Assembly: GCA_016788785.1 (NCBI GenBank) | Contig: JAEUSM010000002.1 | Coordinates: 42,821-106,820, forward strand | Reading direction: 5' to 3' | DNA length: 64,000 bases | Source of the DNA: Candidatus Kapaibacterium sp. | GTDB taxonomy: Bacteria; Bacteroidota; Ignavibacteria; Kapaibacteriales; JAEUSM01 | Shown: in pieces, positions 28,294 to 37,173 of the stretch | Numbering within the stretch: position 1 is the stretch's first letter | Layout of the letters: every line of letters begins with the position of its first letter | Position numbers and translations under genes: made by a program | The notes under the pieces: model-generated | What the model was told of the DNA's origin: nothing | The model's database searches: none | The model's input: only the letters and a program-made list of their open reading frames with translations

Positions 28294-29085
28294 ATGAATA
28301 TAACACTCCACAAAAAAAGAGCATTAGTCTGTGGTTCTACTCAGGGCATTGGTAAATCTATTGCCGAATTATTTGCCTCAATGGGTGCAGAAGTAGTACT
28401 TTGTGCTAGAAATGAAGAAGCTCTTCAAGTGGTTGTTGCTTCGTTGCCAAAAATAGATGGTACTAATCATTCTTATATAACCGCTGATTTTTCTAACCCA
28501 CAGTTAGTAAAAACTCAAATAGAGAACTATTGTTCCAGTACAAATAAATCATTTGATATTGTTGTCAACAATACCGGTGGACCTGCAGGTGGTCCTATTT
28601 TGAATGCAAATGATGAAGACTTTATTAATACGTTCAAAGCCCATATTTTAGTAAGTCAATCTATAGCACAAGTTGTTGTGCCAACAATGAAAGAAAAGAA
28701 ATTTGGTAGAATTATTAACATCATTTCAACCAGCGTCAAACAACCTCTTGATGGTTTGGGTGTTTCCAATACCATTCGTGGAGCAATGGCTTCATGGGCA
28801 AAAACATTAGCAACGGAACTTGCTCCATTTGGGATTACTGTCAATAATGTACTGCCGGGTGCAACTATGACTGCACGTTTAGATACAATCATCAAAAAGA
28901 AATCCTCTGCTACAGCAAAAACTGAAGATGCTATCTCAGATGAAATGATGAAAGAAATTCCCGTCGGTCGTTTTGCACATCCAGAAGAAATCGCTTATGC
29001 TGTTGTGTTTTTAGCTTCTGATTTTGCGTCGTACATAACTGGAATAAACGTACCTGTTGATGGCGGTAGACTCAAGACATTGTAA
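28294..29085 (+). CDS. SDR-family oxidoreductase lacking the usual Tyr-Lys pair
   Basis: A Rossmann-fold short-chain dehydrogenase of 263 residues with the NAD(P) motif CGSTQGIGKSIAE (about 13-25) and VVNNTGGPAGG. The usual YxxxK catalytic pair is replaced: after ISTSVKQPL the equivalent segment reads GVSNTIRGAMASWAKTL, with Asn/Thr and Arg in place of Tyr and Lys. A recognised subgroup with S-N-x-x-R shares this. Activity is therefore uncertain. A TATATTTG element (28224-28231) could be its -7 box. Its last codons form the left copy of an 18-bp repeat around the next module. Confidence 0.85.
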   Translation: MNITLHKKRALVCGSTQGIGKSIAELFASMGAEVVLCARNEEALQVVVASLPKIDGTNHSYITADFSNPQLVKTQIENYCSSTNKSFDIVVNNTGGPAGGPILNANDEDFINTFKAHILVSQSIAQVVVPTMKEKKFGRIINIISTSVKQPLDGLGVSNTIRGAMASWAKTLATELAPFGITVNNVLPGATMTARLDTIIKKKSSATAKTEDAISDEMMKEIPVGRFAHPEEIAYAVVFLASDFASYITGINVPVDGGRLKTL

Positions 29086-29095
29086 TTAAGCAAAT
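29078..29095. repeat. Direct repeat, left copy, flanking the MvaI/BcnI-type module
   Basis: ACATTGTAATTAAGCAAA here recurs at 31414-31431 with one mismatch (T for A at position 13). The left copy covers the last two codons and stop of the SDR gene; the right copy lies in the last codons of the methyltransferase gene. Confidence 0.55.
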
Positions 29096-29098
29096 TTA

Positions 29099-29833
29099 TT
29101 AACTGACTTCGAAGTAATCATCAAAGAGTTCAGGTAAATTATCTCTATTTATTCTAAATCCACTTCCATGGTCGTGAGGTTTTCCTAAATTTATTCCAGT
29201 TTTATAATAACCCATTCTAATATCATACTGAATTTCATCATTTTCAAGTTTAAGTAAGAATTTCTGAAAATTAAATCCAGTAAACACTTTTGCATTTGTA
29301 TAGTGAAAATATTCTAATTGATTTTTAGTTTTTGTATCAGCAGTAACAACAAATAGATTCTTAAGCTTCTTCGTGGCTAATTCTATGTCTTTAAAAGTAT
29401 AAAAACACTCTGATATTTCTTTTTTCTCATGTAGATTTCTAGCTTGGATAAATACTTTTTTTGCTCTCTTATCAATTTTAAGATTTAAACTGTAATTTCC
29501 TTTTAAAGTATTTGGTTTTGTAGTAAATGAAGTATGAAGAGATGGTAACTTTTGCTCTCCAGAAATATATCCGTACTTTTGTAATAAAATTTGGTTTGCA
29601 TTCTCAGGATTAGTAGGTTTTAGAGTAAATAATGTGATTTTCGAACTAGACAAAAATCTTTGCGATTTAACTTCAAATTCCCCAAAATCTGGGAGTTTAT
29701 CGTTATTTTCTTTGATTGCCATAGCATCTTCAAATGTTTTTCCTATCGCAGTATTACCTGTTCTTGAAGATTTAATAAATCCTTTTGATTTAACTTCTTG
29801 AAATTTCTTTATAATTAGGGTTTTCGACTTCAT
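29099..29833 (-). CDS. MvaI/BcnI-family type II restriction endonuclease
   Basis: A 244-residue PD-(D/E)XK nuclease. The catalytic signature is Asp49, Glu54 and Lys56 (LPDFGEFEVKSQR), preceded by GKTFEDAM (31-38) and followed by KITLFTLKPT, as in the MvaI/BcnI family. Members cut CCWGG or CCSGG; which of these applies here is not decidable. It overlaps the regulator gene by 44 bases and ends 13 bases after the SDR stop (convergent). The partner methyltransferase is divergent. Low GC, like its neighbours. Confidence 0.85.
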   Translation of the reverse strand: MKSKTLIIKKFQEVKSKGFIKSSRTGNTAIGKTFEDAMAIKENNDKLPDFGEFEVKSQRFLSSSKITLFTLKPTNPENANQILLQKYGYISGEQKLPSLHTSFTTKPNTLKGNYSLNLKIDKRAKKVFIQARNLHEKKEISECFYTFKDIELATKKLKNLFVVTADTKTKNQLEYFHYTNAKVFTGFNFQKFLLKLENDEIQYDIRMGYYKTGINLGKPHDHGSGFRINRDNLPELFDDYFEVS

Positions 29834-30062
29834 AAGTGCTATAATTTGGTAAAAAGTCTTTTGGGCTACAATTAAATATATTTGCTAATTTATTTATGTG
29901 ATTTAAGTTATACTTACTTGAAAACTTATTGCTTTCAACCTTTCCAATAAATCCATTACTTACACCCAAGAAGTGAGCTAATTGTTCTTGAGAATATCCC
30001 GATTCTAATCTTTTTTGTCTAACTATGTCTACGATTAGTAGATCAAATTTTGTTTTGCTCAT
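29790..30062 (-). CDS. XRE-type HTH regulator (restriction-modification control protein)
   Basis: A 90-residue helix-turn-helix protein: RLESGYSQEQLAHFLGVSNGFIGKVESNK (about 18-46) is a typical XRE/Cro DNA-binding unit. Its position directly upstream of, and overlapping, the restriction gene is that of C (controller) proteins, which delay nuclease expression until methylation is complete. It reads away from the methyltransferase across a 69-bp shared promoter region, so it may control both. No clear C-box repeat was recognised there. Confidence 0.85.
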   Translation of the reverse strand: MSKTKFDLLIVDIVRQKRLESGYSQEQLAHFLGVSNGFIGKVESNKFSSKYNLNHINKLANIFNCSPKDFLPNYSTYEVENPNYKEISRS

Positions 30063-30131
30063 ACAATATTTTATTGCTAATTTCGAAATAAATTACTATC
30101 ATTCCACTTACCATTAGGCAAGTATTTTTAC

Positions 30132-31439
30132 ATGAAGCCAAAAAGAACTATTGATTCTTCATGGGATTTTCGAGGTGTAAACACCAAAGAATATACCCAC
30201 TGTTACCATAATTATCCTGCAATGATGATTCCTCAAATTGCAAGAAGATTGATTATAGAAACTAACGTGAAGAAAAATTCTATACTTTTTGACCCTTATT
30301 GTGGTTCAGGAACTTCATTGGTAGAAGCACAGATATATGGAATTGATTCAATTGGAACTGATTTAAATCCCTTAGCGAGACTCATTTCACAAACTAAAAA
30401 TACACATTATGATATCGAAGTTGTAAAGCATTTTGTTACTGTATTAAAAGATAAATGCTTAGCTTTTGATGTAACCGCAAATAATGAAATTGATTTTTAT
30501 AATAACATAGAATCGACATCTCTTTTTGAAGAAAATTTTTCCAAATACATACCAAAATTTTACAATCGAGAGTATTGGTTTAATTCTGATGTATTAAATG
30601 CTTTAGGATTCTTAAAGTATTTAATCGAGAACACTATGTCAGATGCCATTCAATCTTTCTTTTTAGTACCTTTAAGTGAAGTTGCAAGAGAATGTTCGTA
30701 TACAAGAAATAGCGAGTTTAAACTTTTTAGAATTCAAGAAGAAAAGTTGCATTCATTTAAACCAGACGTATTTAAAAAGTATTTTCAAAAGCTCGAAAGA
30801 AATCTATCAGGTTTAAAATCATTTAACGAGCGATGTGAATCACACAACAATTTGGCAACTGTTTTTGAGTTTAATACTTGTGATGGTATTGACCCAACAA
30901 TTATTCCTGTTAGCTCTATAGATTTAGTAGTAACTTCTCCACCTTATGGAGATTCACGTACAACAGTCGCTTATGGTCAATTTTCAATGTTGTCCAGCAA
31001 TGTAATTGGGTTTGAGAATGCAAATAAGGTTGATAAATCATTAATGGGAGGTAATATAGTTTCTCACTCATTAAATGATACACCAATTTCTTGTAAAGAT
31101 GAATTGGAGCAAATTTATACTTTATCTGAAAAAAGGTTTAATGAAGTAGCGTCATTTTTAAGTGATTACAAAAAATCAATTTCAAATGTAGCAAAAGTGT
31201 TAAAAAAAGGTGCAAAAGCTTGTTATGTTTTAGGAAATAGAACTGTGAAAGGTATTCAAATTCCTTTAGATTATGTAACTGTTGAGTTTTTTAATGAACA
31301 CGGGTTTTCACATATTGATACTATTGTTCGGAACATTCCAAATAAACGAATGCCTAAAGCAAATAGCCCAACAAACATTGTTGGACAAGTTTCAGAAACT
31401 ATGAATAAAGAATACATTGTAATTATGCAAAAGCAATAA
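30132..31439 (+). CDS. DNA methyltransferase of the MvaI/BcnI-type system (N4-cytosine or N6-adenine type)
   Basis: A 435-residue amino-methyltransferase. Motif I for SAM is DPYCGSGT (54-61), followed by GTDLNPLA; catalytic motif IV is TSPPYGDSRTTVAYG (268-281). The order is motif I, a long middle part that may hold the target-recognition region, then motif IV. SPPY favours N4-cytosine methylation, which fits a CCNGG-type partner nuclease. It protects the host from the divergent endonuclease. Its stop directly abuts the stop of crtI on the other strand, with no gap. Confidence 0.88.
   Translation: MKPKRTIDSSWDFRGVNTKEYTHCYHNYPAMMIPQIARRLIIETNVKKNSILFDPYCGSGTSLVEAQIYGIDSIGTDLNPLARLISQTKNTHYDIEVVKHFVTVLKDKCLAFDVTANNEIDFYNNIESTSLFEENFSKYIPKFYNREYWFNSDVLNALGFLKYLIENTMSDAIQSFFLVPLSEVARECSYTRNSEFKLFRIQEEKLHSFKPDVFKKYFQKLERNLSGLKSFNERCESHNNLATVFEFNTCDGIDPTIIPVSSIDLVVTSPPYGDSRTTVAYGQFSMLSSNVIGFENANKVDKSLMGGNIVSHSLNDTPISCKDELEQIYTLSEKRFNEVASFLSDYKKSISNVAKVLKKGAKACYVLGNRTVKGIQIPLDYVTVEFFNEHGFSHIDTIVRNIPNKRMPKANSPTNIVGQVSETMNKEYIVIMQKQ
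31414..31431. repeat. Direct repeat, right copy, flanking the MvaI/BcnI-type module
   Basis: ACATTGTAATTATGCAAA, 17 of 18 bases as in the copy at 29078-29095, same orientation. Confidence 0.55.
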
Positions 31440-32912
31440 TTATGCTTCACCTATCATATTTGCTACTATTTTTGCTGAACTTATAACACCAGGCAAGCCA
31501 GCTCCGGGGTGGGTTCCAGCTCCAACAAAATACAGATTCGGAATGTCTTCACTCACATTATGTGGGCGGAACCACGCTGATTGAGTCAAAATTGGCTCAA
31601 CGGAGAATGCACTTCCTAAATAGCTATTGAGTGTTGATTGGAAATGAAGTGGATCTATTGAAAATTCTGTCACGATATGTTTTGACAAATCTGGCATATA
31701 GCGTTCTTCCAAATACTTCACTATCGCATCACGGTATGGTTTTGCTTGAGACTTCCAATCAGTTCCATTTTTCAAATGTGGTACTGGAGAGAGGACATAC
31801 CAACAATCGCAACCTTCCGGTGCTAAGCTTGTATCGGTTGCTGTTGGACGATGCAAATACAATGAAAAGTCTTTTGGTAATTCCTTTGAACCAAAAATTT
31901 CTTGTAACAATTCTTTGTACCGTGGTCCCATCAATATTTCGTGATGTGCAATATCATCATAGCGTTTATTCGTACCAAAATACAATACAAACAGCGACAT
32001 TGAATACTGCATTGATTCGTATTTTTGAGGAGTGTTTACCTTTGTATGTCGTGGTGAAATCATATTCATATACGTAAAAGCAACATCTGCATTCGACACA
32101 ACAGCATCAAAGGGCATAAAGCGTCGGTCTTTGCCAATGAAGACACCATCCGCTTTACTTGTTGCATCATTGACAGAAATTTCGTCTATTTCCGAAGAGA
32201 GTATCACCTTACCGCCAATATCAGTGAAGAGTTTACCCAAAGCTTCGACCAAAGCACCAGTTCCACCCATTGCAAACCAAACTCCCCAGCGTTGCTCGAG
32301 CGTATGAATGAGTGCATAAATTGACGTTGTTTGAAAGGGATTTCCACCAACAAGCAGTGGATGAAACGAAAACACTTGTTGTAAGCGTGGGTCTTTGATG
32401 TAGGTTTTTACCAAATCAAACACTGAACGGTTTGAACGCAATTTCACCAAATCTGGTAATACCTTCACCATATCCATGATTGTGGTGAATGGTTTGTCTA
32501 TCAAATCAAACCCTGTTTTGAAAATTGCTTCTGTTTTTTCAAAAAACTTGTCATATCCTGCGACATCATTCGGATTGAAGCGTTTGATTTCTTCTCGTAC
32601 ATGGTCTCGATCTCCTGTGTAATGGAATACGCTTCCATCTTCAAAACGAATATTATAAAATGGGTCTATTTTTACGATAGAAACATAGTCTTTTGTTTTT
32701 CTTCCTGCTATTTCAAAGAGTTCATCTATGAGTGAAGGTGCAGTAATAATAGTAGGTCCACCATCAAAAGTAAAACCATCTTGCTTAGTAACATAGGCTC
32801 TACCGCCTAATTTATCTCGTTTTTCAATTATCGTAACCGAATGTCCTGCAGCTTGTAAACGAATTGCTGCTGATAATCCCCCAAATCCACTACCTATGAC
32901 TACAATCTTCAT
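31440..32912 (-). CDS. crtI: Phytoene desaturase / carotenoid-type FAD oxidoreductase
   Basis: A 490-residue FAD enzyme. The N-terminus has the dinucleotide motif VVIGSGFGGLSAAIRLQAAGHSVTIIEKRDKLGGRAY, with FDGGPTIITAPSL after it; the C-terminus has NLYFVGAGTHPGAGLPGVISSAK, the CrtI signature. It probably introduces double bonds into phytoene. No crtB or other carotenoid genes are in the window, so related desaturases or isomerases remain possible. Confidence 0.88.
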   Translation of the reverse strand: MKIVVIGSGFGGLSAAIRLQAAGHSVTIIEKRDKLGGRAYVTKQDGFTFDGGPTIITAPSLIDELFEIAGRKTKDYVSIVKIDPFYNIRFEDGSVFHYTGDRDHVREEIKRFNPNDVAGYDKFFEKTEAIFKTGFDLIDKPFTTIMDMVKVLPDLVKLRSNRSVFDLVKTYIKDPRLQQVFSFHPLLVGGNPFQTTSIYALIHTLEQRWGVWFAMGGTGALVEALGKLFTDIGGKVILSSEIDEISVNDATSKADGVFIGKDRRFMPFDAVVSNADVAFTYMNMISPRHTKVNTPQKYESMQYSMSLFVLYFGTNKRYDDIAHHEILMGPRYKELLQEIFGSKELPKDFSLYLHRPTATDTSLAPEGCDCWYVLSPVPHLKNGTDWKSQAKPYRDAIVKYLEERYMPDLSKHIVTEFSIDPLHFQSTLNSYLGSAFSVEPILTQSAWFRPHNVSEDIPNLYFVGAGTHPGAGLPGVISSAKIVANMIGEA

Positions 32913-33077
32913 ATCTGTTATTTTTTATTTGTCAATTTTGTCATAGAACGAATTATGTTTAGAAAAAGTTCTATTTCTCTCAAAGATATTTCTAAGATTT
33001 TTCGAAACCTATCAAAGAATATTTCGTACTTTTGTGATATAGTAAACGGAAATTATACTTTCACAAAAAAGTAAAAA

Positions 33078-34238
33078 ATGGCGACACTTCAAGAAACAGA
33101 CAAAAAAGAGAGAGTTTATCTACTCGATTTAGCTCGTTTTCTTGCAATGGTGTTTATGATGCAAGGTCATACGTTAGATTCGTTGGTTTCACCTCAATAT
33201 CTTGATGTTACAACCTTTCCATGGAATATCTGGCATTCTTTCCGAGGTTTGACTGCTCCTGTATTTCTCATTATCTCTGGTGCAGTGCACGTGTATGTAC
33301 TCAAACGTGATGATGATGGACGATTGACAAATGATACTATCTACAAGCGAATTCGATGGGCAATGATAATCATGATGATTGGTTATCTATTGGTCTTTCC
33401 AGCCAATAGAATGTATGATTTGATCTATTTAGAACCTCAAGGTTGGCAGGTGTTTTTTCAAGTGAATATTCTTCAGCTTACAGGTATATCGTTGGTATTG
33501 CTATTACTTGTGGCAATGCTCACGCGTTCATCACAGTCGTTGGGAAGAGCCTCATTGGGTATCGGGATTGCGATTACCTTTTTGACACCCTTTATTCAAC
33601 TGATAGATTGGTTTTTATATATACCAGAAGGAATTGCCGCCTATATTTCCTTTGAACATGGCTCTATTTTCCCTGTATTTCCATTCGCAAGTTACCTTTT
33701 CTACGGTGTTGCATTAGGTTCGTATCTGAAGAATGTGCCATCTGACCAATGGACACAAAAGCTCAAAAAATTAGCATTGACAATTGGTTTACCGCTCTTT
33801 GTCATAGGTGTAGGATTGAATTTGTTTCAAGCATATCTTACTGGAAGTGATCTTGCAGAATTTGGCAGAGCAAGTGCAGGGCTCGTGCTAACAAGAATCG
33901 GTATTGTATTAGGAATACTTTCCTTTTTGTCGTATGTCTATCCGTACGTCAAATCCTTTGACCAATATACCATTATTTTTAGTCGCAAATCGCTCTATAT
34001 ATATGTCATTCATTTGGTGTTGCTCTATGGATGTACATGGTTTCCATCCATTGCAAAGCTCTATCCACAGCAATTGCCATTGTGGGCAGGATTGACCTTA
34101 GTGCCGATAGTGATTTCCATAACGCTCGGTTTTGTAGCCGTTATACATTTTGCAGAAAAACGTTCCAACAAACTTATCAATGCATTACGATTCACCCTCA
34201 TTGGGTTTTTAATCTATATGCTGTTTTTACAATTTTAA
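33078..34238 (+). CDS. DUF1624-type multi-pass acyltransferase-like membrane protein
   Basis: A 386-residue protein with about ten membrane helices. The opening RVYLLDLARFLAMVFMMQGHTLDSLV and SFRGLTAPVFLIISGAVH match the DUF1624 / heparan-alpha-glucosaminide acetyltransferase-like group, where the early His (GH) is thought to be catalytic. The substrate is unknown; cell-surface sugar acylation is a reasonable guess. A TACTTTTG element (33027-33034) may be its -7 box. Bcp follows after 9 bases. Confidence 0.75.
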   Translation: MATLQETDKKERVYLLDLARFLAMVFMMQGHTLDSLVSPQYLDVTTFPWNIWHSFRGLTAPVFLIISGAVHVYVLKRDDDGRLTNDTIYKRIRWAMIIMMIGYLLVFPANRMYDLIYLEPQGWQVFFQVNILQLTGISLVLLLLVAMLTRSSQSLGRASLGIGIAITFLTPFIQLIDWFLYIPEGIAAYISFEHGSIFPVFPFASYLFYGVALGSYLKNVPSDQWTQKLKKLALTIGLPLFVIGVGLNLFQAYLTGSDLAEFGRASAGLVLTRIGIVLGILSFLSYVYPYVKSFDQYTIIFSRKSLYIYVIHLVLLYGCTWFPSIAKLYPQQLPLWAGLTLVPIVISITLGFVAVIHFAEKRSNKLINALRFTLIGFLIYMLFLQF

Positions 34239-34247
34239 ATTTACAAA

Positions 34248-34727
34248 ATGCCACTTACAGAACAATCTAAAGCTCCAAATTTTACTGCTCAAACGAATGG
34301 TGGTAACACTATTTCACTTTCCGATTACAAAGGGAAATGGGTGATCTTATACTTTTACCCAAAGGACAACACAACAGGTTGCACAAAAGAAGCGTGTGAT
34401 TTTAACGACAATTTCCAATCTATCACCGCAAAAAACACCGTTGTTTTGGGAGTAAGCCCTGATGATGTGAAATCTCACGACAAATTTGTGAATGATTTTT
34501 CTTTGTCATTTCTTTTAGTCAGTGACCCAGACAAGACCATTTGCAATCAATATGGAGTTTGGGGAGAAAAATCTATGTACGGCAGAAAGTATATGGGAGT
34601 ACTTCGCACCACCTTCATCATCGACCCAAAAGGCAAAATCCAAAAAATATACGAAAAAGTAACCGTCACCAAACACGTCAAAACAGTCATCAAAGACCTC
34701 GAACAACTCCAATCAACTTCCAAATAA
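34248..34727 (+). CDS. bcp: Peroxiredoxin (Bcp / PrxQ type), thiol peroxidase
   Basis: This reduces peroxides using thioredoxin. The 159-residue protein has the Bcp signature YFYPKDNTTGCTKEACDF with peroxidatic Cys45 and a second Cys50 five residues later, the PrxQ alpha-helix arrangement. RTTFIIDPKGKI near the C-terminus is also typical. It is probably co-transcribed with the membrane gene upstream. A long hairpin follows about 75 bases later. Confidence 0.94.
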   Translation: MPLTEQSKAPNFTAQTNGGNTISLSDYKGKWVILYFYPKDNTTGCTKEACDFNDNFQSITAKNTVVLGVSPDDVKSHDKFVNDFSLSFLLVSDPDKTICNQYGVWGEKSMYGRKYMGVLRTTFIIDPKGKIQKIYEKVTVTKHVKTVIKDLEQLQSTSK

Positions 34728-34802
34728 GGAATATTGTTTAAAATATAGTACAAATTTCACTCCAAAAAGCTCTTTATTAAGAAAAAATAAACGATTTACC
34801 AC

Positions 34803-34855
34803 AAATACCTTCAATTTTCTTGACCTACATCAAGAAAATTGAAGGTATTTTTCGA
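34803..34855 (+). terminator. Unusually long perfect hairpin, probable terminator
   Basis: A 21-bp stem with no mismatch (34803-34823 with 34830-34850) and the 6-nt loop CCTACA, followed by TTC and an A run on the plus strand. The stem ends in AAATACC/GGTATTT, so the T-rich tail overlaps the stem. It lies between bcp and the next promoter and probably insulates them. Confidence 0.7.
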
Positions 34856-34869
34856 AAAAAAAAAAACGC

Positions 34870-34900
34870 TTGACATTGATACATCTTTTTCGTAATTTTG
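34870..34900 (+). promoter_or_regulatory. Bacteroidota-type promoter
   Basis: TTG (34870-34872), 20 bases, then TAATTTTG (34893-34900), a full match to the -33 TTTG/TTG and -7 TAnnTTTG pattern. It precedes the start at 34938 by 37 bases, with AAAGG as ribosome site. Confidence 0.75.
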
Positions 34901-34937
34901 AAATAGTCATTACTAATAACTATTCGAAAGGTGTCGT

Positions 34938-35684
34938 ATGATTGTGAAATGTACAGGTCAAATTGCCGTATTTATTTTACTGCTCTTTGCATTATTTATG
35001 GACGTAAAAGCTCAAACGCCAAATTTTGATTGTCCAAGTGATTTTGATGTGTTTAATTGGACACCAGAAACTACTGTGTTTACCATTAAACATGATAATA
35101 ACAGTACTGGAAGTGCCTCTATAAGTACACATTGGTTACAAGGTGCTGGAAACAATTTAACTGTTTTAATAGACTAGAATACTTTTACAAACAACTTAAA
35201 ACCACTACCTGACAGTGTTGTGAAAGAAATGATGTTACTAAATTTAACAAAGTTATATAGTATTGGACTTGGTAACTGCCCTCCAGAAGTTACCGGAGAT
35301 ATTTATACTGTAAAATTTGTTTCAAAAACTCAATGTACGAAAGAAATGAGTTGTTTAAGTGAATTAGCATTTGATGATGCAATTCACTGTGATAATCACA
35401 ATTTAGCTTCTAAATATATAATACTTAATGGCAGAGCATTTTGGCGAGAATTATATAAGGAAAATTGTGGATTCAAATGTTGTTTGGTTGAGATGCGAGT
35501 TAAATGTGCTGTCAGTCCAGTAACTGGAAATATAGTACCAACCTTTTTGCCTCGGAATTATATAACTACTTCAAATTGTCCTACTTCTACTACGTATCGT
35601 TGTACTGATGGCATAGTTCCTCCTCCTCCACCAGTACATGTACCTTGCGAAGGTGATGATTGCCAGAAAGGAAAATTAGAATGA
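34938..35684 (+). pseudogene. Secreted Cys-rich protein gene interrupted by one in-frame TAG
   Basis: Frame 34938-35177 (signal peptide to about residue 25, then ...NNLTVLID) stops at TAG (35175-35177), and the same frame continues open to 35684. The whole aligns with the intact paralogue at 37174-37884: IDWSTL there matches ID-stop-NTF here, so a Trp codon TGG became TAG. Shared later features are the paired cysteines FKCC/FQCC and a proline-rich, Cys-containing C-terminus. TAG is a normal stop elsewhere in the window. Signal, promoter and ribosome site are intact, so the break looks recent, or is a sequencing error. Function of the family is unknown. Confidence 0.75.
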
Positions 35685-37171
35685 AAACGATTTTAATCTT
35701 ATTTATATTTTTTGTTTCAATTGCTTCTGTTTCTTCTCAAACAATCAAAGAAGATTTTGATTTTGATATTTATGGTCAAATACGTGATGTTGCTATTAGA
35801 AACAATATTGTCGCAATTGCAGGAGGAACTGGAATTCAAGTAGGAAATAAGTTATACTCTTCTATTGCAGTTAGTATTAAAAAAGATGGAAAATGGACTC
35901 AACTTCCAAGAACTATTGAAAGAAATGGAAATCAAGATACATTGTTAGCCAATGGTCAAATTAAAGTACGGATTGATTCAAAAGGAAATATCTGGGTAAC
36001 AGGTGTTTCTTTATTCAAATTTGATGGTACTAAGTGGACTGAATATTTAATCGATGATGAGTTCAAAGGTAGAAGAAGATTTCAACATTTTTTATTGGAT
36101 AAAAATGATAAGATATATTTAACTTCTGATGCAGAAAGATACAAAACTGACTCAATTCGATTTTCAGAAATTCATAGTTTTGATAACAATCAATTTAAAA
36201 GTATACTTAAGTATGATGATGATACAAAATTATCAATGAACCAAGGTTTTACAAGGGTTAGACCTTTTGTAGAATTGCAGGATAGTTCAATTCTTTTGGC
36301 TCATAATACGATTGTACTTGAAGACGAAAGAGTTGTTGACCTTACTCAGATTGTTAATGATGGCTCTATTAATCAACATTTAATCACAGCACCCGACGGA
36401 GTTAAATTAGCATTAAAATCTATTACTGATATAATCCAGGATAAAGATGGTACAATTTGGTTTGGTTTATTTTTAGGTATGAAGAACCTTGAAGAAAACT
36501 GTTGTACAGGTATTACTCGAACAACTGATTTTATAAATTATTACCCTCTTACAAAAGAGGCAGGAATGCCCCATTATTCACCGAATCAGCCATATTCCAT
36601 TAATGCACTAAAAGAGCTTCCAAATGGAGATATACTTTTTATGACAAATCAGAATGATTTAACCTTGTTTAGGCATAATTATGATTCTAAATCTGTTTCA
36701 AGAATTCATTGGATTGATATCATGAAGAATGCAGTTATGATTAAAAAAAGTAGTAAGAATCCTAATTACCCTCAAGAATGGTATGAAAATGTACTTAGTG
36801 TGCTCAATAGTAATCAAGCAAAAAATACTTCTCATAGTCCATTCCAATTGATTGCTACAACTGAAGATGGTACAATGTATTTGGTTTTTAATGACTATTT
36901 ATTAGAAATTCCAATCGAGTCAATAACTTCAGTACCTCAGTTAAACACCTCTTCTGTACTATATCCTAATCCATCAATTGAATTTGTGAAAGTTGAATCT
37001 TCAAAAGAAATTTCTTATGTTACTATTACCAATGTTCTCGGACAAAGAATAGTATTAGAGAATATAGGAAATGGAAGTTATTCAACGACCAATGTACCTT
37101 CAGGTTTTTACAATCTGTTGGTTACATATACTGATAATTCAATTGAGTCCCATTCATTTATAAGAAAGTAA
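35681..37171 (+). CDS. T9SS-secreted beta-propeller-like protein
   Basis: A 496-residue exported protein. A signal peptide (about 1-19, ending SVSSQ) is followed by repeats of the type GNIWVTGVSLFKFDG and DGTIWFGLFLG, like the two-component-regulator propeller repeats, and a T9SS type A tail (about 420-496: VLYPNPSIEFVKVESS...VTITNVLGQRI...VPSGFYNLLVTY). ATG 35681 overlaps the TGA of the broken gene (ATGA), so it was coupled to it; an in-frame start at 35660 is less likely. It is the middle gene of a three-gene set. Confidence 0.83.
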   Translation: MKTILILFIFFVSIASVSSQTIKEDFDFDIYGQIRDVAIRNNIVAIAGGTGIQVGNKLYSSIAVSIKKDGKWTQLPRTIERNGNQDTLLANGQIKVRIDSKGNIWVTGVSLFKFDGTKWTEYLIDDEFKGRRRFQHFLLDKNDKIYLTSDAERYKTDSIRFSEIHSFDNNQFKSILKYDDDTKLSMNQGFTRVRPFVELQDSSILLAHNTIVLEDERVVDLTQIVNDGSINQHLITAPDGVKLALKSITDIIQDKDGTIWFGLFLGMKNLEENCCTGITRTTDFINYYPLTKEAGMPHYSPNQPYSINALKELPNGDILFMTNQNDLTLFRHNYDSKSVSRIHWIDIMKNAVMIKKSSKNPNYPQEWYENVLSVLNSNQAKNTSHSPFQLIATTEDGTMYLVFNDYLLEIPIESITSVPQLNTSSVLYPNPSIEFVKVESSKEISYVTITNVLGQRIVLENIGNGSYSTTNVPSGFYNLLVTYTDNSIESHSFIRK

Positions 37172-37173
37172 CT

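Noticed and set aside
35175..35177. TAG as a recoded or read-through codon
   Set aside because: TAG ends other genes normally here (for example at 15326-15328, 24814-24816 and 46949-46951), and no recoding signal is seen. A nonsense change fits better.
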